DNA from: Tangfeifania diversioriginum
GTDB taxonomy: Bacteria; Bacteroidota; Bacteroidia; Bacteroidales; Prolixibacteraceae
NCBI RefSeq assembly: GCF_900141875.1
Contig: NZ_FQZE01000025.1
Location: forward strand, 1 to 64,000
DNA length: 64,000 bases
Direction of reading: 5' to 3'
Both the position numbers and the translations under genes were made by a program. Shown one piece after another: positions 34,260-43,545 of the stretch. The stretch's first letter is position 1. Each line of letters starts with the position of its first letter. The notes beneath the pieces are model-generated. The model did no database searches. It was not told the origin of the DNA and worked only from the letters and a program-made list of their open reading frames with translations.

Positions 34260-35300
34260 ATGAGTAATTCGCCACATAATATTTATAACCTGTTTTCAGA
34301 AATCAAACAATTGATTGAGGAAGCAAAGCAAAATGTTGCGGTTACTGTTAATGCTGCAACAACAATTTTATACTGGAATATCGGTCAAAGGGTAAATAGT
34401 GAAATTCTTAATAACAAACGTGCCGAATATGGAAAGGAAGTTGTAAAATCGCTTTCTCAAAAATTGACTCAGGAATTTGGAAAAGGTTGGAGCGAACAAC
34501 AAATCAGACATTGTCTACGCATTGCGGAGACTTTTCCCGATAAAGAAATTCTCTACGCATTGAGTAGACAATTGAATTGGACACATCTCCGAACAATAAT
34601 GTACCTAAAAGATGAACTCAGACGTGAATTTTACATTGAGATGATAAAACTGGAAAATTGGGATACAAGAACACTTAACCAAAAGATTGATTCAATGCTT
34701 TATGAGCGGACAGCAATTTCAAAAAAGTCCGAAGAGCTGATAAGAAAGGAACTCAAAGAGTTGCGGGAAGAAAACAAACTAAGTCCGGACCTCGTTTTTC
34801 GTGACCCCTATTTTCTGAATTTTCTTGGGTTGGAAGAGAATTATAGCGAAAAATCATTGGAAGAGGCGATATTAAGAGAGCTTGAAAAATTCATTTTGGA
34901 ATTGGGACAAGGCTTTACATTTGTTGAACGACAAAAAAGAATGTTAATTGATGGAGACAGTTTTAAACTTGATTTATTGTTTTATCATCGAAAACTGAAA
35001 CGGCTTGTTGCCATTGACTTAAAGCTGAGTCGTTTTAAAGCCCGATACAAAGGTCAAATGGAATTGTATCTGCGCTACCTTGAAAAATACGAATTAGAGA
35101 GCGGGGAGAATTCGCCTATCGGATTAATTCTATGTTCAGAAGGTTCAAAAGAACAAATTGAGCTGTTACAACTTGATAATTCTGAAATTCGAGTAGCGGA
35201 ATATTGGATGGAGTTGCCACCAAAAGAGTTGCTGCAAAAGAAATTACATAAAGTGATAGAACTGGAAAGAGAAAAATTACAGATGAAAAAGCTGAAATAG
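34260..35300 (+). CDS. DUF1016 (YhcG-type) PD-(D/E)XK nuclease family protein
   Basis: 346-aa protein. The N-terminal DUF1016 N domain (about 1-150) contains LYWNIGQRV, EYGKEVVKSLSQKLTQEFG and the SWSH-like RQLNWTHL. The C-terminal domain (about 180-330) has a nuclease-like GDSFKLDLLFYHR ... LVAIDLKL with Asp and Asp-x-Lys placed as in PD-(D/E)XK enzymes. These proteins are frequently found inside or next to type I R-M loci. It begins 16 bp after the hsdS-like stop, so it is probably part of the same defence unit. Its precise role is unknown. Confidence 0.9.
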   Translation: MSNSPHNIYNLFSEIKQLIEEAKQNVAVTVNAATTILYWNIGQRVNSEILNNKRAEYGKEVVKSLSQKLTQEFGKGWSEQQIRHCLRIAETFPDKEILYALSRQLNWTHLRTIMYLKDELRREFYIEMIKLENWDTRTLNQKIDSMLYERTAISKKSEELIRKELKELREENKLSPDLVFRDPYFLNFLGLEENYSEKSLEEAILRELEKFILELGQGFTFVERQKRMLIDGDSFKLDLLFYHRKLKRLVAIDLKLSRFKARYKGQMELYLRYLEKYELESGENSPIGLILCSEGSKEQIELLQLDNSEIRVAEYWMELPPKELLQKKLHKVIELEREKLQMKKLK

Positions 35301-35342
35301 CCAACTTCTAAATGTTAGCATACGGAACAAGTAATATTTCAA

Positions 35343-35350
35343 TACATTTG
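35343..35350 (+). promoter_or_regulatory. -7 box of porQ
   Basis: TACATTTG, perfect match, 27 bp upstream of ATG 35378. It supports that start over the upstream in-frame ATG at 35312. Confidence 0.55.
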
Positions 35351-35377
35351 GCGTTTTATCGGATATACAAAAAGCGA

Positions 35378-36400
35378 ATGAGCAGGAAGTTTATCTTCAT
35401 TATATATTTTTTACTGGCCGCTTTTGCGGGGAAAGCCCAGATTGGCGGCGAAACAACCTACCAGTTTCTGGAACTGACTAACTCCGCCCGTGTGGCGGCT
35501 CTCGGCGGCACTCAGGTGGCACTAACCGATAGTGCCGATTTGAATTTACCGTTTCATAATCCTGCCCTGTTGCACAAAGGCATGCACAACACAGTGCTGG
35601 TGAATTACGTCAATTATTTTGCCGATATCAATTTCGGATATGCATCGTATGCCCGACATTACAAAGGGATTGGCAACTTTGCGCTGGGCATGCACTACAT
35701 CAATTACGGCGATTTTAAAGAGGCCACCGAAGTGGGGGAGTTAACCGGGAATTTTTTCAATGCCTCGGAGTATGCTTTGAATATTATTTACTCCAGCCAT
35801 TACAAGCGTTTGAACTACGGCGCCAACCTGAAACCTGTGTTTTCGGTTTTCGAAAGTTACAGGTCCTTTGGATTAGCTGCCGACCTGGGCGTAAGTTTCG
35901 GCAGTAAAGATAGCCTCACGCATGTGGCATTGGTTGCCAAAAACATTGGCGGGCAGCTCACAACCTACTACCAGGACGGTAATCGCGAGCCAATTCCATT
36001 CGATTTACAGGCCGGAATAAGCAGCAAACTGAGATATGCCCCGGTAATTTTTTCGCTTACCATGCACCACCTTAATCACTGGGATTTGGCAAACTCCGAA
36101 GACAATGAGAACAGCCTTGAAAATATGTACGAACGCGAGGAGAGCTTTGCCAAACAAATTATGCGGCATGTGGTGCTGGGTGTGGAAATTTTGCCGTCGG
36201 ATAATTTCACGCTTAGGGCGGGCTACAACTACCAGCGCCGCCAGGAACTCAAGTTCGACCAGCGGCTTTCAACTGTTGGCTTTTCGCTGGGGTTTGGCGT
36301 GAAAATAAAACGGTTCCGTTTCGATTTTGCCACTTCGCGGTTCCATCTTGCAGGCTCCTCTAATCTTTTTTCGCTGGCCGTTAATTTAAACGACTTTTAG
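35378..36400 (+). CDS. porQ: Type IX secretion system protein PorQ
   Basis: 340-aa outer-membrane beta-barrel of the PorQ family. Signal peptide ends GKAQ; the mature N terminus QIGGETTYQFLELTNSARVAALGGTQVALTD is typical of PorV/PorQ-type proteins, and HNPALLHKG and GYNYQRR follow. PorQ takes part in the T9SS that exports CTD-carrying proteins in Bacteroidota. It is followed by cmk and ispH, a linkage often seen in the phylum. It lies immediately to the right of the accessory restriction island, whose end is thus between 35300 and 35378. Confidence 0.88.
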   Translation: MSRKFIFIIYFLLAAFAGKAQIGGETTYQFLELTNSARVAALGGTQVALTDSADLNLPFHNPALLHKGMHNTVLVNYVNYFADINFGYASYARHYKGIGNFALGMHYINYGDFKEATEVGELTGNFFNASEYALNIIYSSHYKRLNYGANLKPVFSVFESYRSFGLAADLGVSFGSKDSLTHVALVAKNIGGQLTTYYQDGNREPIPFDLQAGISSKLRYAPVIFSLTMHHLNHWDLANSEDNENSLENMYEREESFAKQIMRHVVLGVEILPSDNFTLRAGYNYQRRQELKFDQRLSTVGFSLGFGVKIKRFRFDFATSRFHLAGSSNLFSLAVNLNDF

Positions 36401-36434
36401 TTAAAGACGATCCTGTCCGGTTTTGAAAATCCTT

Positions 36435-36442
36435 TATCTTTG
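36435..36442 (+). promoter_or_regulatory. -7 box of cmk
   Basis: TATCTTTG, perfect match, 20 bp upstream of the cmk ATG at 36463. No TTTG at the right -33 distance. Confidence 0.55.
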
Positions 36443-36462
36443 CTCAAAATCCATCAAAAAAA

Positions 36463-37167
36463 ATGACGAAAAAGAAAATTGTAATTGCCATCGACGGGCA
36501 TTCTTCTTGCGGAAAAAGCACGCTGGCAAAATCGCTTGCCCGCGAACTGGGCTATACGTACATCGACAGCGGAGCAATGTACCGTGCTGTTACACTTTTT
36601 GCACTCCGGAATGGGTTGATTAAAAACAGTAAGGTTGATGAGGAAGAATTGATTGCACGAATGAAAGACATTCGCATAACGTTTGAATGGGACACTGACA
36701 CCGAAAAAAACACCACATTCTTAAACGGCGAGAATATTGAAAATGAAATTCGTCAACTGGAAGTTTCAAACAATGTGAGCCCTGTAAGTACAATCGCAGG
36801 GGTGCGCAGCGAGCTGGTGATACAGCAGCGCGAAAACGGCAAAAATAAAGGGATTGTGATGGATGGCCGCGATATTGGCACGGTGGTTTTTCCTGATGCC
36901 GAACTCAAAATTTTCATGACTGCCTCACCAGAAATCAGGGCACAAAGGCGCTACCTCGAGCTGAAAGAAAAGGGTGCAGAAGTAGATTTCGATAAAATAC
37001 TGCAAAATGTGGAACAGCGCGATACCATCGACTCCGGCCGCGAAGTGAGCCCGCTCAAAAAAGCCGATGATGCTATTGTGCTCGACAACAGCCACCTGAC
37101 ACGCGAAGAACAGCTGCAGTGGGCGTTGGAAATGGCAAAAGAAATTATTGAAGAACATGAAGGTTGA
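36463..37167 (+). CDS. cmk: Cytidylate kinase
   Basis: 234-aa P-loop kinase phosphorylating CMP/dCMP with ATP. Walker A is GHSSCGKST (about residues 12-20). Further CMP-kinase motifs are YIDSGAMYRAV, MDGRDIGTVVFPDAELKIFMTAS and the lid-type ERDTIDS-like QRDTIDSGREVSPL. Length is normal. Its end overlaps the ispH start by 11 bp, so the two are translationally coupled. Confidence 0.95.
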   Translation: MTKKKIVIAIDGHSSCGKSTLAKSLARELGYTYIDSGAMYRAVTLFALRNGLIKNSKVDEEELIARMKDIRITFEWDTDTEKNTTFLNGENIENEIRQLEVSNNVSPVSTIAGVRSELVIQQRENGKNKGIVMDGRDIGTVVFPDAELKIFMTASPEIRAQRRYLELKEKGAEVDFDKILQNVEQRDTIDSGREVSPLKKADDAIVLDNSHLTREEQLQWALEMAKEIIEEHEG

Positions 37168-38020
37168 AATACATAAACGATCCGGTTTTTGTTTTGGGGT
37201 GATTAAAGCTATTAAAACCGCTGAAAACGAACTGGATAACGAAAAACAATTGTATTGCCTGGGCGATATTGTCCATAACGGAATGGAAGTGGAACGCCTG
37301 GAAAAAATGGGTTTAAAGACCATTTCGAGAGAAGAATATTTTCAGATGAGCAACTGCAAAGTGTTAATCCGCGCACACGGAGAGCCTCCCGAAACTTACG
37401 AATATGCCAAAAAGAACAATATTGAACTGGTAGATGCAACCTGCCCGGTTGTTTTAACGCTTCAGGAGAAAGTGAAAAACTCTTACCAAAAAAGTTTAGC
37501 CGACCAGGGGCAGATTGTTATTTACGGCAAAAAAGGCCATGCCGAAGTAATTGGCCTCGACGGCCAGGCAGGGCACAACACGATTTTGCTGGAAAGTATC
37601 GACGATGTGGATAAAATTGACTTTTCGCGCCCGGTGTGGCTTTATTCGCAAACCACCAAGCGAATTGAAGATTTTGAAGCAATTGCAAAGTTGGTGAAAT
37701 CGAAAATGAAACCCGGCGTGCCAATTGATATCAAAGACACCATTTGCCGGCAGGTTTCGAACCGTGTGCCCAACCTTAAAAGATTTGTGGGGAATTACGA
37801 TTTGATTCTTTTTGTGGCAGGCAGAAAAAGCTCCAACGGAAAGTACCTGTTTACCATTTGTAAGGAGTCAAATCCGAATTCATACCCTGTTTCAAATCCT
37901 GATGAAATTAATCCCGATTGGTTTGAAGGTGTAAATTCGGTGGGCATTTGCGGGGCAACTTCAACCCCCAACTGGTTGATGGAAGAAGTGGCCGGTTGGG
38001 TCAATCAGCGTTTCAATTAA
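37157..38020 (+). CDS. ispH: 4-hydroxy-3-methylbut-2-enyl diphosphate reductase
   Basis: 287-aa Fe-S enzyme, last step of the MEP isoprenoid pathway (HMBPP to IPP/DMAPP). Three cluster cysteines are visible in GFCFGVIKAI (about residue 10), DATCPVVLTLQ (about 95) and DTICRQVSNRVP (about 194). The conserved RAHG, GKKGHAEVIG and GATSTPNWL motifs are present. ATG 37157 (MKVEIHKRSGF) is chosen over TTG 37148. It overlaps cmk by 11 bp. Supplies precursors for quinones and carotenoids. Confidence 0.96.
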   Translation: MKVEIHKRSGFCFGVIKAIKTAENELDNEKQLYCLGDIVHNGMEVERLEKMGLKTISREEYFQMSNCKVLIRAHGEPPETYEYAKKNNIELVDATCPVVLTLQEKVKNSYQKSLADQGQIVIYGKKGHAEVIGLDGQAGHNTILLESIDDVDKIDFSRPVWLYSQTTKRIEDFEAIAKLVKSKMKPGVPIDIKDTICRQVSNRVPNLKRFVGNYDLILFVAGRKSSNGKYLFTICKESNPNSYPVSNPDEINPDWFEGVNSVGICGATSTPNWLMEEVAGWVNQRFN

Positions 38021-38086
38021 GCTTCTCCAACAGAGGGCTGTTTCTCATTTTTTTGTTACTTTGAACAAGGTTGAAAAATTTTTACC

Positions 38087-40555
38087 ATGCCCAAAATGTT
38101 TGCCCAGGTTATTTTGCCCCTTTCGTTACACGATGCCTACACCTACGAAGTGCCGCTAAATATGCAGCCGGCAATTCAGCCCGGGCAGCGGGTGGTTGTT
38201 CAGTTTGGGCCCAAAAAATTTTATGCAGCCTTGGTGGTTTCGGTATCCGACGAAAAACCTGAAGGCTTCCAGGCCAAAGAAATTGTTCAACTGTTGGATG
38301 AAAGTCCCGTAGTGTTGCCGCAAAACCTGGGACTGTGGCGATGGATGGCCAGTTATTATTGTTGCTCCCTGGGCGATATTTTCAGGGCAGCGCTGCCACC
38401 GGGACTGAAACTGGAGAGCAAATCGAAAATTTTTTTAACCGGCAACGACGATGAGCAGCAGGTTTCCGAAAAAGAGCAGCTCATTATTAATCAGCTGCAG
38501 GATATTTCCACAGTGGAAATACTTCAGAAGAAACTGGGGAGCAGGTTTTCATACCCGGCCCTGCAAAAGCTGTTGAATAACAATGTTGTGCAGGTGGAAG
38601 AAAAAATCAGTTCAAAATATAAGCCCAAAACCGAAATTTTTGTGAAGCTGCATCCTGAGGTTGGCACCGAAAAACAACTTCACGAAAAAATAACTTCACT
38701 GGAACGCGCCAAAAAACAGAAAGCACTGTTGCTTCATTTTAGCGAAAAAACAAATGCGTTTGGCGAAAAATCTCAAAAAGAAATCAGTAAAAAAGAACTT
38801 TTTAAAGGAACTGATTTTAACTCCGCCCATTTAAACGAACTGCACAAAAAGAAAATTCTGAAAAAATTTGAGCAGCCTGTTTCACGCATTCTTGAATCTG
38901 AGCAAAAACAGGTGGACATTAATCTGCTGAACAAATTTCAGGAAATAGCACTCGCTGAAGTTAAGTCCATTTTCAGCAAAAAAGATGTGGCACTCATACA
39001 TGGTATTACCGCAAGCGGGAAAACTGAAATTTATATCCACCTGATTGACGAAGCACTGAAATCAGGAGAACAGGTTCTTTACCTGGTGCCGGAAATCGCA
39101 CTCACAACGCAGATTGTTCAGCGGCTGAAAAATGTTTTTGGTCCCAAAGTGGGGATTTACCACTCGCGCCTCAACAACCAGGAACGGGTGGAAATTTGGG
39201 AAAAGGTGCTGCAGTTCCGGCAAAATCGCGACAAAGGCTACCAGGTAATTTTAGGGGCACGTTCTTCGCTTTTTATGCCCTTTTCAAATTTGGGGCTTGT
39301 AATTGTTGACGAAGAGCACGAAAATTCGTTCAAACAGTTTGACCCGGCTCCACGCTACAATGCCCGCGATATGGCCGTTGTGCTGGGAATACAGAATAAG
39401 GCAAAAGTTTTGCTGGGCTCGGCAACCCCTTCTTTTGAAAGCTATTTCAACGCAAAAACCGGAAAATACGGACTGGTAAATCTCGATAAAAGGCATTCCA
39501 ACATTGAGCTGCCCGAAGTGATGATTATTGATTTGAAACGGGTCTGGAAAAGAAAGCAGATGCACTCGGTGCTCAGCCACGAGCTTTTTGAACTGATGAA
39601 TACCGCTATCTCAAAAGGGGAGCAGGTAATCCTTTTTCAGAATCGGCGAGGATATTCGCCTTATGTGCAGTGCTTTAATTGTGGCTGGATTCCCAAATGC
39701 CAGAACTGCGATGTGAGCCTCACTTACCACAAATACAAAAAACGGCTCAACTGCCATTACTGTGGTTTCAGCCAGCCTGTTAGCAATGAGTGTCCGGAGT
39801 GTGGTTCGCCAGATATAAAAACCCGTGGATTTGGCACTGAAAAAATTGAGGATGAATTGAAGCCGCTGTTTCCCGGTGCGCGTATCGACCGAATGGATTT
39901 GGACACCACACGCTCGAAAAATGCTTTTAGCAGAATTGTGCATAATCTTGAATCGCGAAAAACCGACATCCTTATTGGTACACAAATGGTTACGAAAGGC
40001 CTCGATTTTGAACACGTGAGCGTTGTGGGAATTTTAAATGCCGATAACCTCATTAATTTCCCCGATTTCAGGGCGCACGAACGTGCTTACCAGTTGATTT
40101 CGCAGGTGAGTGGCCGCGCAGGCCGGAAGCACAACCGCGGAAAGGTTATTGTGCAAACCTCGCAACCAGAGCATCCGCTAATTGAAATAATCAGGAAACA
40201 GGATTACCAGGAAGCATTCCAGTCGCAAATGGAAGAGCGGAAACTTTTTAAGTACCCGCCCTTTTACCGGCTGATTAAACTTGTTGTAAAACATAAAAAT
40301 CCGGAGAATGTAAACCGGTTTGCAAACCAGCTGGCAACCAATCTGCGCCATAACAGTTCGCTCATTGTTTTGGGCCCCGAATTCCCGCTGGTAAGCCGGA
40401 TTCAGTTATGGTATCAGAAAGAGATATGGCTCAAAGTCAGTCGCAAATTTTCGCCTGGCGAGGTAAAGAATTTCATTATAAACAACATTGATACTGTAAA
40501 ACATTTGAAAGACAACAGTAGTTGTGTGGTCAACATCGATGTGGATCCGGGATAG
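38087..40555 (+). CDS. priA: Primosomal protein N' (replication restart helicase)
   Basis: 822-aa SF2 helicase that reloads the replisome at stalled forks. The N-terminal 3'-DNA-binding domain begins MFAQVILPLSLHDAYTYEVP. Walker A is GITASGKTEIY, Walker B is VDEEHE. The zinc region has the paired CxxC set CFNCGWIPKCQNC ... CHYCG ... CPECGS. The C-terminal helicase lobe contains GTQMVTKGLDFEHV and SGRAGR. Full length for PriA. Monocistronic; a near-consensus TTACTTTG lies upstream. Confidence 0.96.
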   Translation: MPKMFAQVILPLSLHDAYTYEVPLNMQPAIQPGQRVVVQFGPKKFYAALVVSVSDEKPEGFQAKEIVQLLDESPVVLPQNLGLWRWMASYYCCSLGDIFRAALPPGLKLESKSKIFLTGNDDEQQVSEKEQLIINQLQDISTVEILQKKLGSRFSYPALQKLLNNNVVQVEEKISSKYKPKTEIFVKLHPEVGTEKQLHEKITSLERAKKQKALLLHFSEKTNAFGEKSQKEISKKELFKGTDFNSAHLNELHKKKILKKFEQPVSRILESEQKQVDINLLNKFQEIALAEVKSIFSKKDVALIHGITASGKTEIYIHLIDEALKSGEQVLYLVPEIALTTQIVQRLKNVFGPKVGIYHSRLNNQERVEIWEKVLQFRQNRDKGYQVILGARSSLFMPFSNLGLVIVDEEHENSFKQFDPAPRYNARDMAVVLGIQNKAKVLLGSATPSFESYFNAKTGKYGLVNLDKRHSNIELPEVMIIDLKRVWKRKQMHSVLSHELFELMNTAISKGEQVILFQNRRGYSPYVQCFNCGWIPKCQNCDVSLTYHKYKKRLNCHYCGFSQPVSNECPECGSPDIKTRGFGTEKIEDELKPLFPGARIDRMDLDTTRSKNAFSRIVHNLESRKTDILIGTQMVTKGLDFEHVSVVGILNADNLINFPDFRAHERAYQLISQVSGRAGRKHNRGKVIVQTSQPEHPLIEIIRKQDYQEAFQSQMEERKLFKYPPFYRLIKLVVKHKNPENVNRFANQLATNLRHNSSLIVLGPEFPLVSRIQLWYQKEIWLKVSRKFSPGEVKNFIINNIDTVKHLKDNSSCVVNIDVDPG

Positions 40556-40657
40556 TGGAATGTCAGGTTTGAAGTAACCAGTTGTGAGCTTTTCAAAAAT
40601 TCAGTTTTTCAATCCAGAAATCTAATGGGTGATCTTTTTATGACAGCCTTTTTTTTA

Positions 40658-40665
40658 TAGTTTTG
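40658..40665 (+). promoter_or_regulatory. -7 box of the heptose kinase gene
   Basis: TAGTTTTG, perfect TAnnTTTG match, 20 bp upstream of the GTG start at 40686. Confidence 0.5.
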
Positions 40666-40685
40666 TATTTCTTTAAATTAAACGG

Positions 40686-41681
40686 GTGAACGGGAAAGAA
40701 GTAAATCAAATATTCGAACAGTTCAGCCAAATGCGGGCCCTGGTTATTGGCGATGCAATGGTTGACACCTATCTTTGGGGAAAAGTTGAACGGGTTTCAC
40801 CCGAGGCTCCCATTCCGATTGTTTCTGTTACAAAACGCGAAAGCCGTTTGGGAGGCGCTGCAAATGTCTCGCTCAATTTGCAGGCTTTGGGTGCTACTCC
40901 CGTTTTGTTTTCAGTTATTGGCAACGACGACAAGGGGCGGAAATTCAAAAAACTATTGGAGAAGAAGCAGCTGTCGAAAGAGGGCGTTTTTGTTGATCCA
41001 AAGCGGATAACCACGGTTAAAAGCCGCATAATTGGAAAAGGGCAGCACATTGCACGTGTTGATGAGGAGTCGGAGGACTTTATTTCCGGTGAACTGGAAA
41101 AGGAGATGGTTGAAAGCATCCGCCAGGAAGTTGAAGAAAATAAGGTGGATGTCATTATTTTTGTGGACTACGACAAAGGTGTAATTACTCCTTCGCTTTT
41201 TCAGGCAGTTAATAATTTAGCCCTCGAAAGAGGGATCCCCACAGCAGTGGATCCGAAAAAACGTAATTTCAATTACTATAAAAACATTGGCCTTTTCAAG
41301 CCAAATTTTAAAGAGTTTGTTGACGGCATTGGCCTGCCGCTCGAAAAAGGCGACCTGAATTCCCTCAGGCGAATTGCACAGGAGCTGAAAGAGAAAAATA
41401 GTTACAAGCTAATTTTTATAACCCTTTCAGAATTAGGGGTTTTTATCAGTAATGGTGCCAAAGAGCAGTATTATCCTGCGGTTATCCGCCATATAGCCGA
41501 TGTTTCAGGAGCCGGCGACACGGTGATAAGTGTGGCCAGTCTGGCACTGGCAGCTGGATTGCCACCAAAAATTATGGCATTAATGTCGAACATTGCCGGC
41601 GGGCTCGTTTGCGAAAACCTGGGGGTAGTTCCGGTAAACAAAAACCAGTTGATGATGGTGATGAAATCGCAGGAATTTTAA
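40686..41681 (+). CDS. D-glycero-beta-D-manno-heptose-7-phosphate kinase-like (RfaE domain I)
   Basis: 331-aa PfkB-fold kinase. The N-terminal GDAMVDTYLWGKVERVSPEAPIPI ... LGGAANVSLNLQALGA is diagnostic of the RfaE/HldA kinase domain, and DVSGAGDTVISVASLALAAG is the PfkB C-terminal signature. It lacks the nucleotidyltransferase domain of fused HldE, so adenylylation would need a separate protein. In Bacteroidota such kinases serve ADP-heptose or related sugar synthesis for the envelope. The start is a GTG; a -7 box 20 bp upstream supports it. Confidence 0.85.
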   Translation: MNGKEVNQIFEQFSQMRALVIGDAMVDTYLWGKVERVSPEAPIPIVSVTKRESRLGGAANVSLNLQALGATPVLFSVIGNDDKGRKFKKLLEKKQLSKEGVFVDPKRITTVKSRIIGKGQHIARVDEESEDFISGELEKEMVESIRQEVEENKVDVIIFVDYDKGVITPSLFQAVNNLALERGIPTAVDPKKRNFNYYKNIGLFKPNFKEFVDGIGLPLEKGDLNSLRRIAQELKEKNSYKLIFITLSELGVFISNGAKEQYYPAVIRHIADVSGAGDTVISVASLALAAGLPPKIMALMSNIAGGLVCENLGVVPVNKNQLMMVMKSQEF

Positions 41682-41766
41682 ATTTTTTAACTGCTCACTT
41701 CCAGTTTTTTAGCAACTTTTATTTTGTGTTGATAAAAATGCTTTCAGTTGGTTAAGGCTATTTTAT

Positions 41767-41774
41767 TAAATTTG
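41767..41774 (+). promoter_or_regulatory. -7 box of the parAB operon
   Basis: TAAATTTG, perfect match, 29 bp upstream of parA. A TTG at 41748-41750 gives a short 16-bp spacing. Confidence 0.55.
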
Positions 41775-41803
41775 AAACCGATCATTTAAACAGAAATATT
41801 AAG

Positions 41804-42604
41804 ATGGGAAAAATCGTATCACTGGCAAACCAAAAGGGCGGTGTTGGAAAAACAACAACAGCTATTAACCTTGCGGCAAGCCTGGCTGTTTTGGAGCAAA
41901 AAGTATTGATAATTGATGCCGATCCGCAGGCCAACTCTACATCTGGTTTTGGCTTTGATGTGAAAAATGTGCAGTCGAGCATTTACGATTGCATTGTTGA
42001 TGGAGTTGAACCGGAAAAAGTTATTCTGAATACTGAAATCGGGAATCTTGACATCATCCCGTCACATATCGATTTGGTTGGGGCCGAAATTGAGATGCTT
42101 AACCTGCCCAACCGCGAGAAAGTTATGCGCACAGCCTTAACAAAGCTGAAAGATGAATACGATTTTATTTTTATCGACTGCTCTCCGTCGCTGGGGTTGA
42201 TTACGGTAAACGCTTTAACCGCAGCCGATTCGGTAATCATTCCCGTTCAGTGCGAATATTTTGCCCTCGAAGGATTGGGAAAACTGCTGAATACCATCAA
42301 AATTATTCAGAACCGGTTGAATCCGGCGCTCGAAATTGAAGGGTTCCTGCTTACTATGTTCGATTCGCGCCTGAACCTGTCCAACCAGGTTTACGAAGAG
42401 GTGAAACGTCATTTTCAGGATATGGTTTTTGAGACCGTTATTCAGCGGAATATCAAACTGAGTGAATCGCCAAGCTACGGGAAACCTGTTGTTTTGTACG
42501 ATGCCAGCTCAAGGGGGGCAATCAACCACATGAACCTGGCCCGCGAAATTTTACAGCGGAACGGGATGACACAAATTTCACAGGAAAAGAAAGTTATTGT
42601 TTAG
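41804..42604 (+). CDS. parA: Chromosome partitioning ATPase ParA/Soj
   Basis: 266-aa deviant Walker A ATPase. KGGVGKTTTAINLAASLA (about residues 10-27) is the deviant Walker A, DADPQANSTSGFG and FIDCSPSLGLIT are the A-prime and Walker B motifs. Chromosomal type, without the extra N-terminal DNA-binding domain of large plasmid ParA. It drives origin segregation with ParB, encoded 16 bp downstream. No obvious parS site was seen in this stretch. Confidence 0.95.
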   Translation: MGKIVSLANQKGGVGKTTTAINLAASLAVLEQKVLIIDADPQANSTSGFGFDVKNVQSSIYDCIVDGVEPEKVILNTEIGNLDIIPSHIDLVGAEIEMLNLPNREKVMRTALTKLKDEYDFIFIDCSPSLGLITVNALTAADSVIIPVQCEYFALEGLGKLLNTIKIIQNRLNPALEIEGFLLTMFDSRLNLSNQVYEEVKRHFQDMVFETVIQRNIKLSESPSYGKPVVLYDASSRGAINHMNLAREILQRNGMTQISQEKKVIV

Positions 42605-42620
42605 ATAAAATAGTTTGACC

Positions 42621-43493
42621 ATGGTAAAGAGGAATGCACTTGGCAGAGGATTAGGAGCGCTTATCGACGATGCCGAAAAAATGAAACAAGCCGGGATAAG
42701 TGAAGTGGAGTTGAAAAAGATTGAAGCCAACCCTTTTCAACCCAGGTCGAAGTTTGATGAAGAATCGCTGAAAGAGCTGGCGGCCTCAATCAGCGAGATT
42801 GGGTTGATCCAGCCCGTCACCTTGCGGAAAACAGGTGAAGACAGCTATCAGATTATTGCCGGAGAACGACGCTGCAGAGCCGCACAATTGGCCGGACTTG
42901 AGACCATTCCTGCCTATATACGCAAGGCAAAAGACGACGGAATGCTCGAAATGGCCCTGGTGGAAAATATTCAGCGCGAGGATCTGGATGCCATAGAAAT
43001 TGCACTGAGCTACCAGCGGTTGATGGAAGAACTGGAATTTACCCAGGAAGAACTAAGCAGCCGTGTGGGGAAAAAACGTTCAACAATTGCCAACTATCTG
43101 CGTTTGCTGAGACTGCCGGCAATCATTCAAAAAGGATTACGCGACAAAGAAATATCGATGGGACACGCACGTGCTTTAATTAATATTGACGATGCCGATG
43201 TGCAGGAGATGATTTACAACCAGATAGTAAAACATGGTTTTTCGGTACGCAAGGTGGAGGAAATTGTGCGCGACCTGAATGAAGATAACGACGAAAAACA
43301 ATCGAAAGCAAAAAAACGGGAATTGCCCGGTAAATACAGGTCGATGAAAGGACAACTGGGGAAACTGCTTAATTCCCGGATTGGTATTTCAATGAATGAA
43401 AAAGGGAAAGGGAAAATTGTAATCCCGTTTAAGTCGGGAGATGATTTGGAACGAATTGTTAAAATTATTGAAAACCAAAATAAAGGTAACTAA
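42621..43493 (+). CDS. parB: Chromosome partitioning protein ParB/Spo0J
   Basis: 290-aa CTPase/DNA-binding protein. Opening KRNALGRGLGALI is the usual ParA-interacting N terminus. The ParB N domain contains NPFQPRSKFDEESLKELAASI, GERRCRAAQ and ENIQREDLDAIE; the helix-turn-helix is TQEELSSRVGKKRSTIANYLRLLRLP. ATG 42621 is preferred over the in-frame TTG at 42615. It forms an operon with parA; DUF5683 and mltD follow, a conserved Bacteroidota order. Confidence 0.95.
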   Translation: MVKRNALGRGLGALIDDAEKMKQAGISEVELKKIEANPFQPRSKFDEESLKELAASISEIGLIQPVTLRKTGEDSYQIIAGERRCRAAQLAGLETIPAYIRKAKDDGMLEMALVENIQREDLDAIEIALSYQRLMEELEFTQEELSSRVGKKRSTIANYLRLLRLPAIIQKGLRDKEISMGHARALINIDDADVQEMIYNQIVKHGFSVRKVEEIVRDLNEDNDEKQSKAKKRELPGKYRSMKGQLGKLLNSRIGISMNEKGKGKIVIPFKSGDDLERIVKIIENQNKGN

Positions 43494-43499
43494 AGAAGG

Positions 43500-43528
43500 T
43501 TTGCTCTGTAGTGAAACTTCTATTTTTG
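43500..43528 (+). promoter_or_regulatory. Promoter of the DUF5683 gene
   Basis: TTTG at 43500-43503, a 17-bp spacer and TATTTTTG at 43521-43528. It lies just after the parB stop and 17 bp before the GTG start at 43546. Confidence 0.55.
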
Positions 43529-43545
43529 GGCCAAATTTGCTTATC

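Noticed and set aside
43441-43545. N-terminal extension of the DUF5683 gene overlapping parB
   Set aside because: The extension precedes a promoter at 43500-43528 and would bury the signal peptide; GTG 43546 is preferred.
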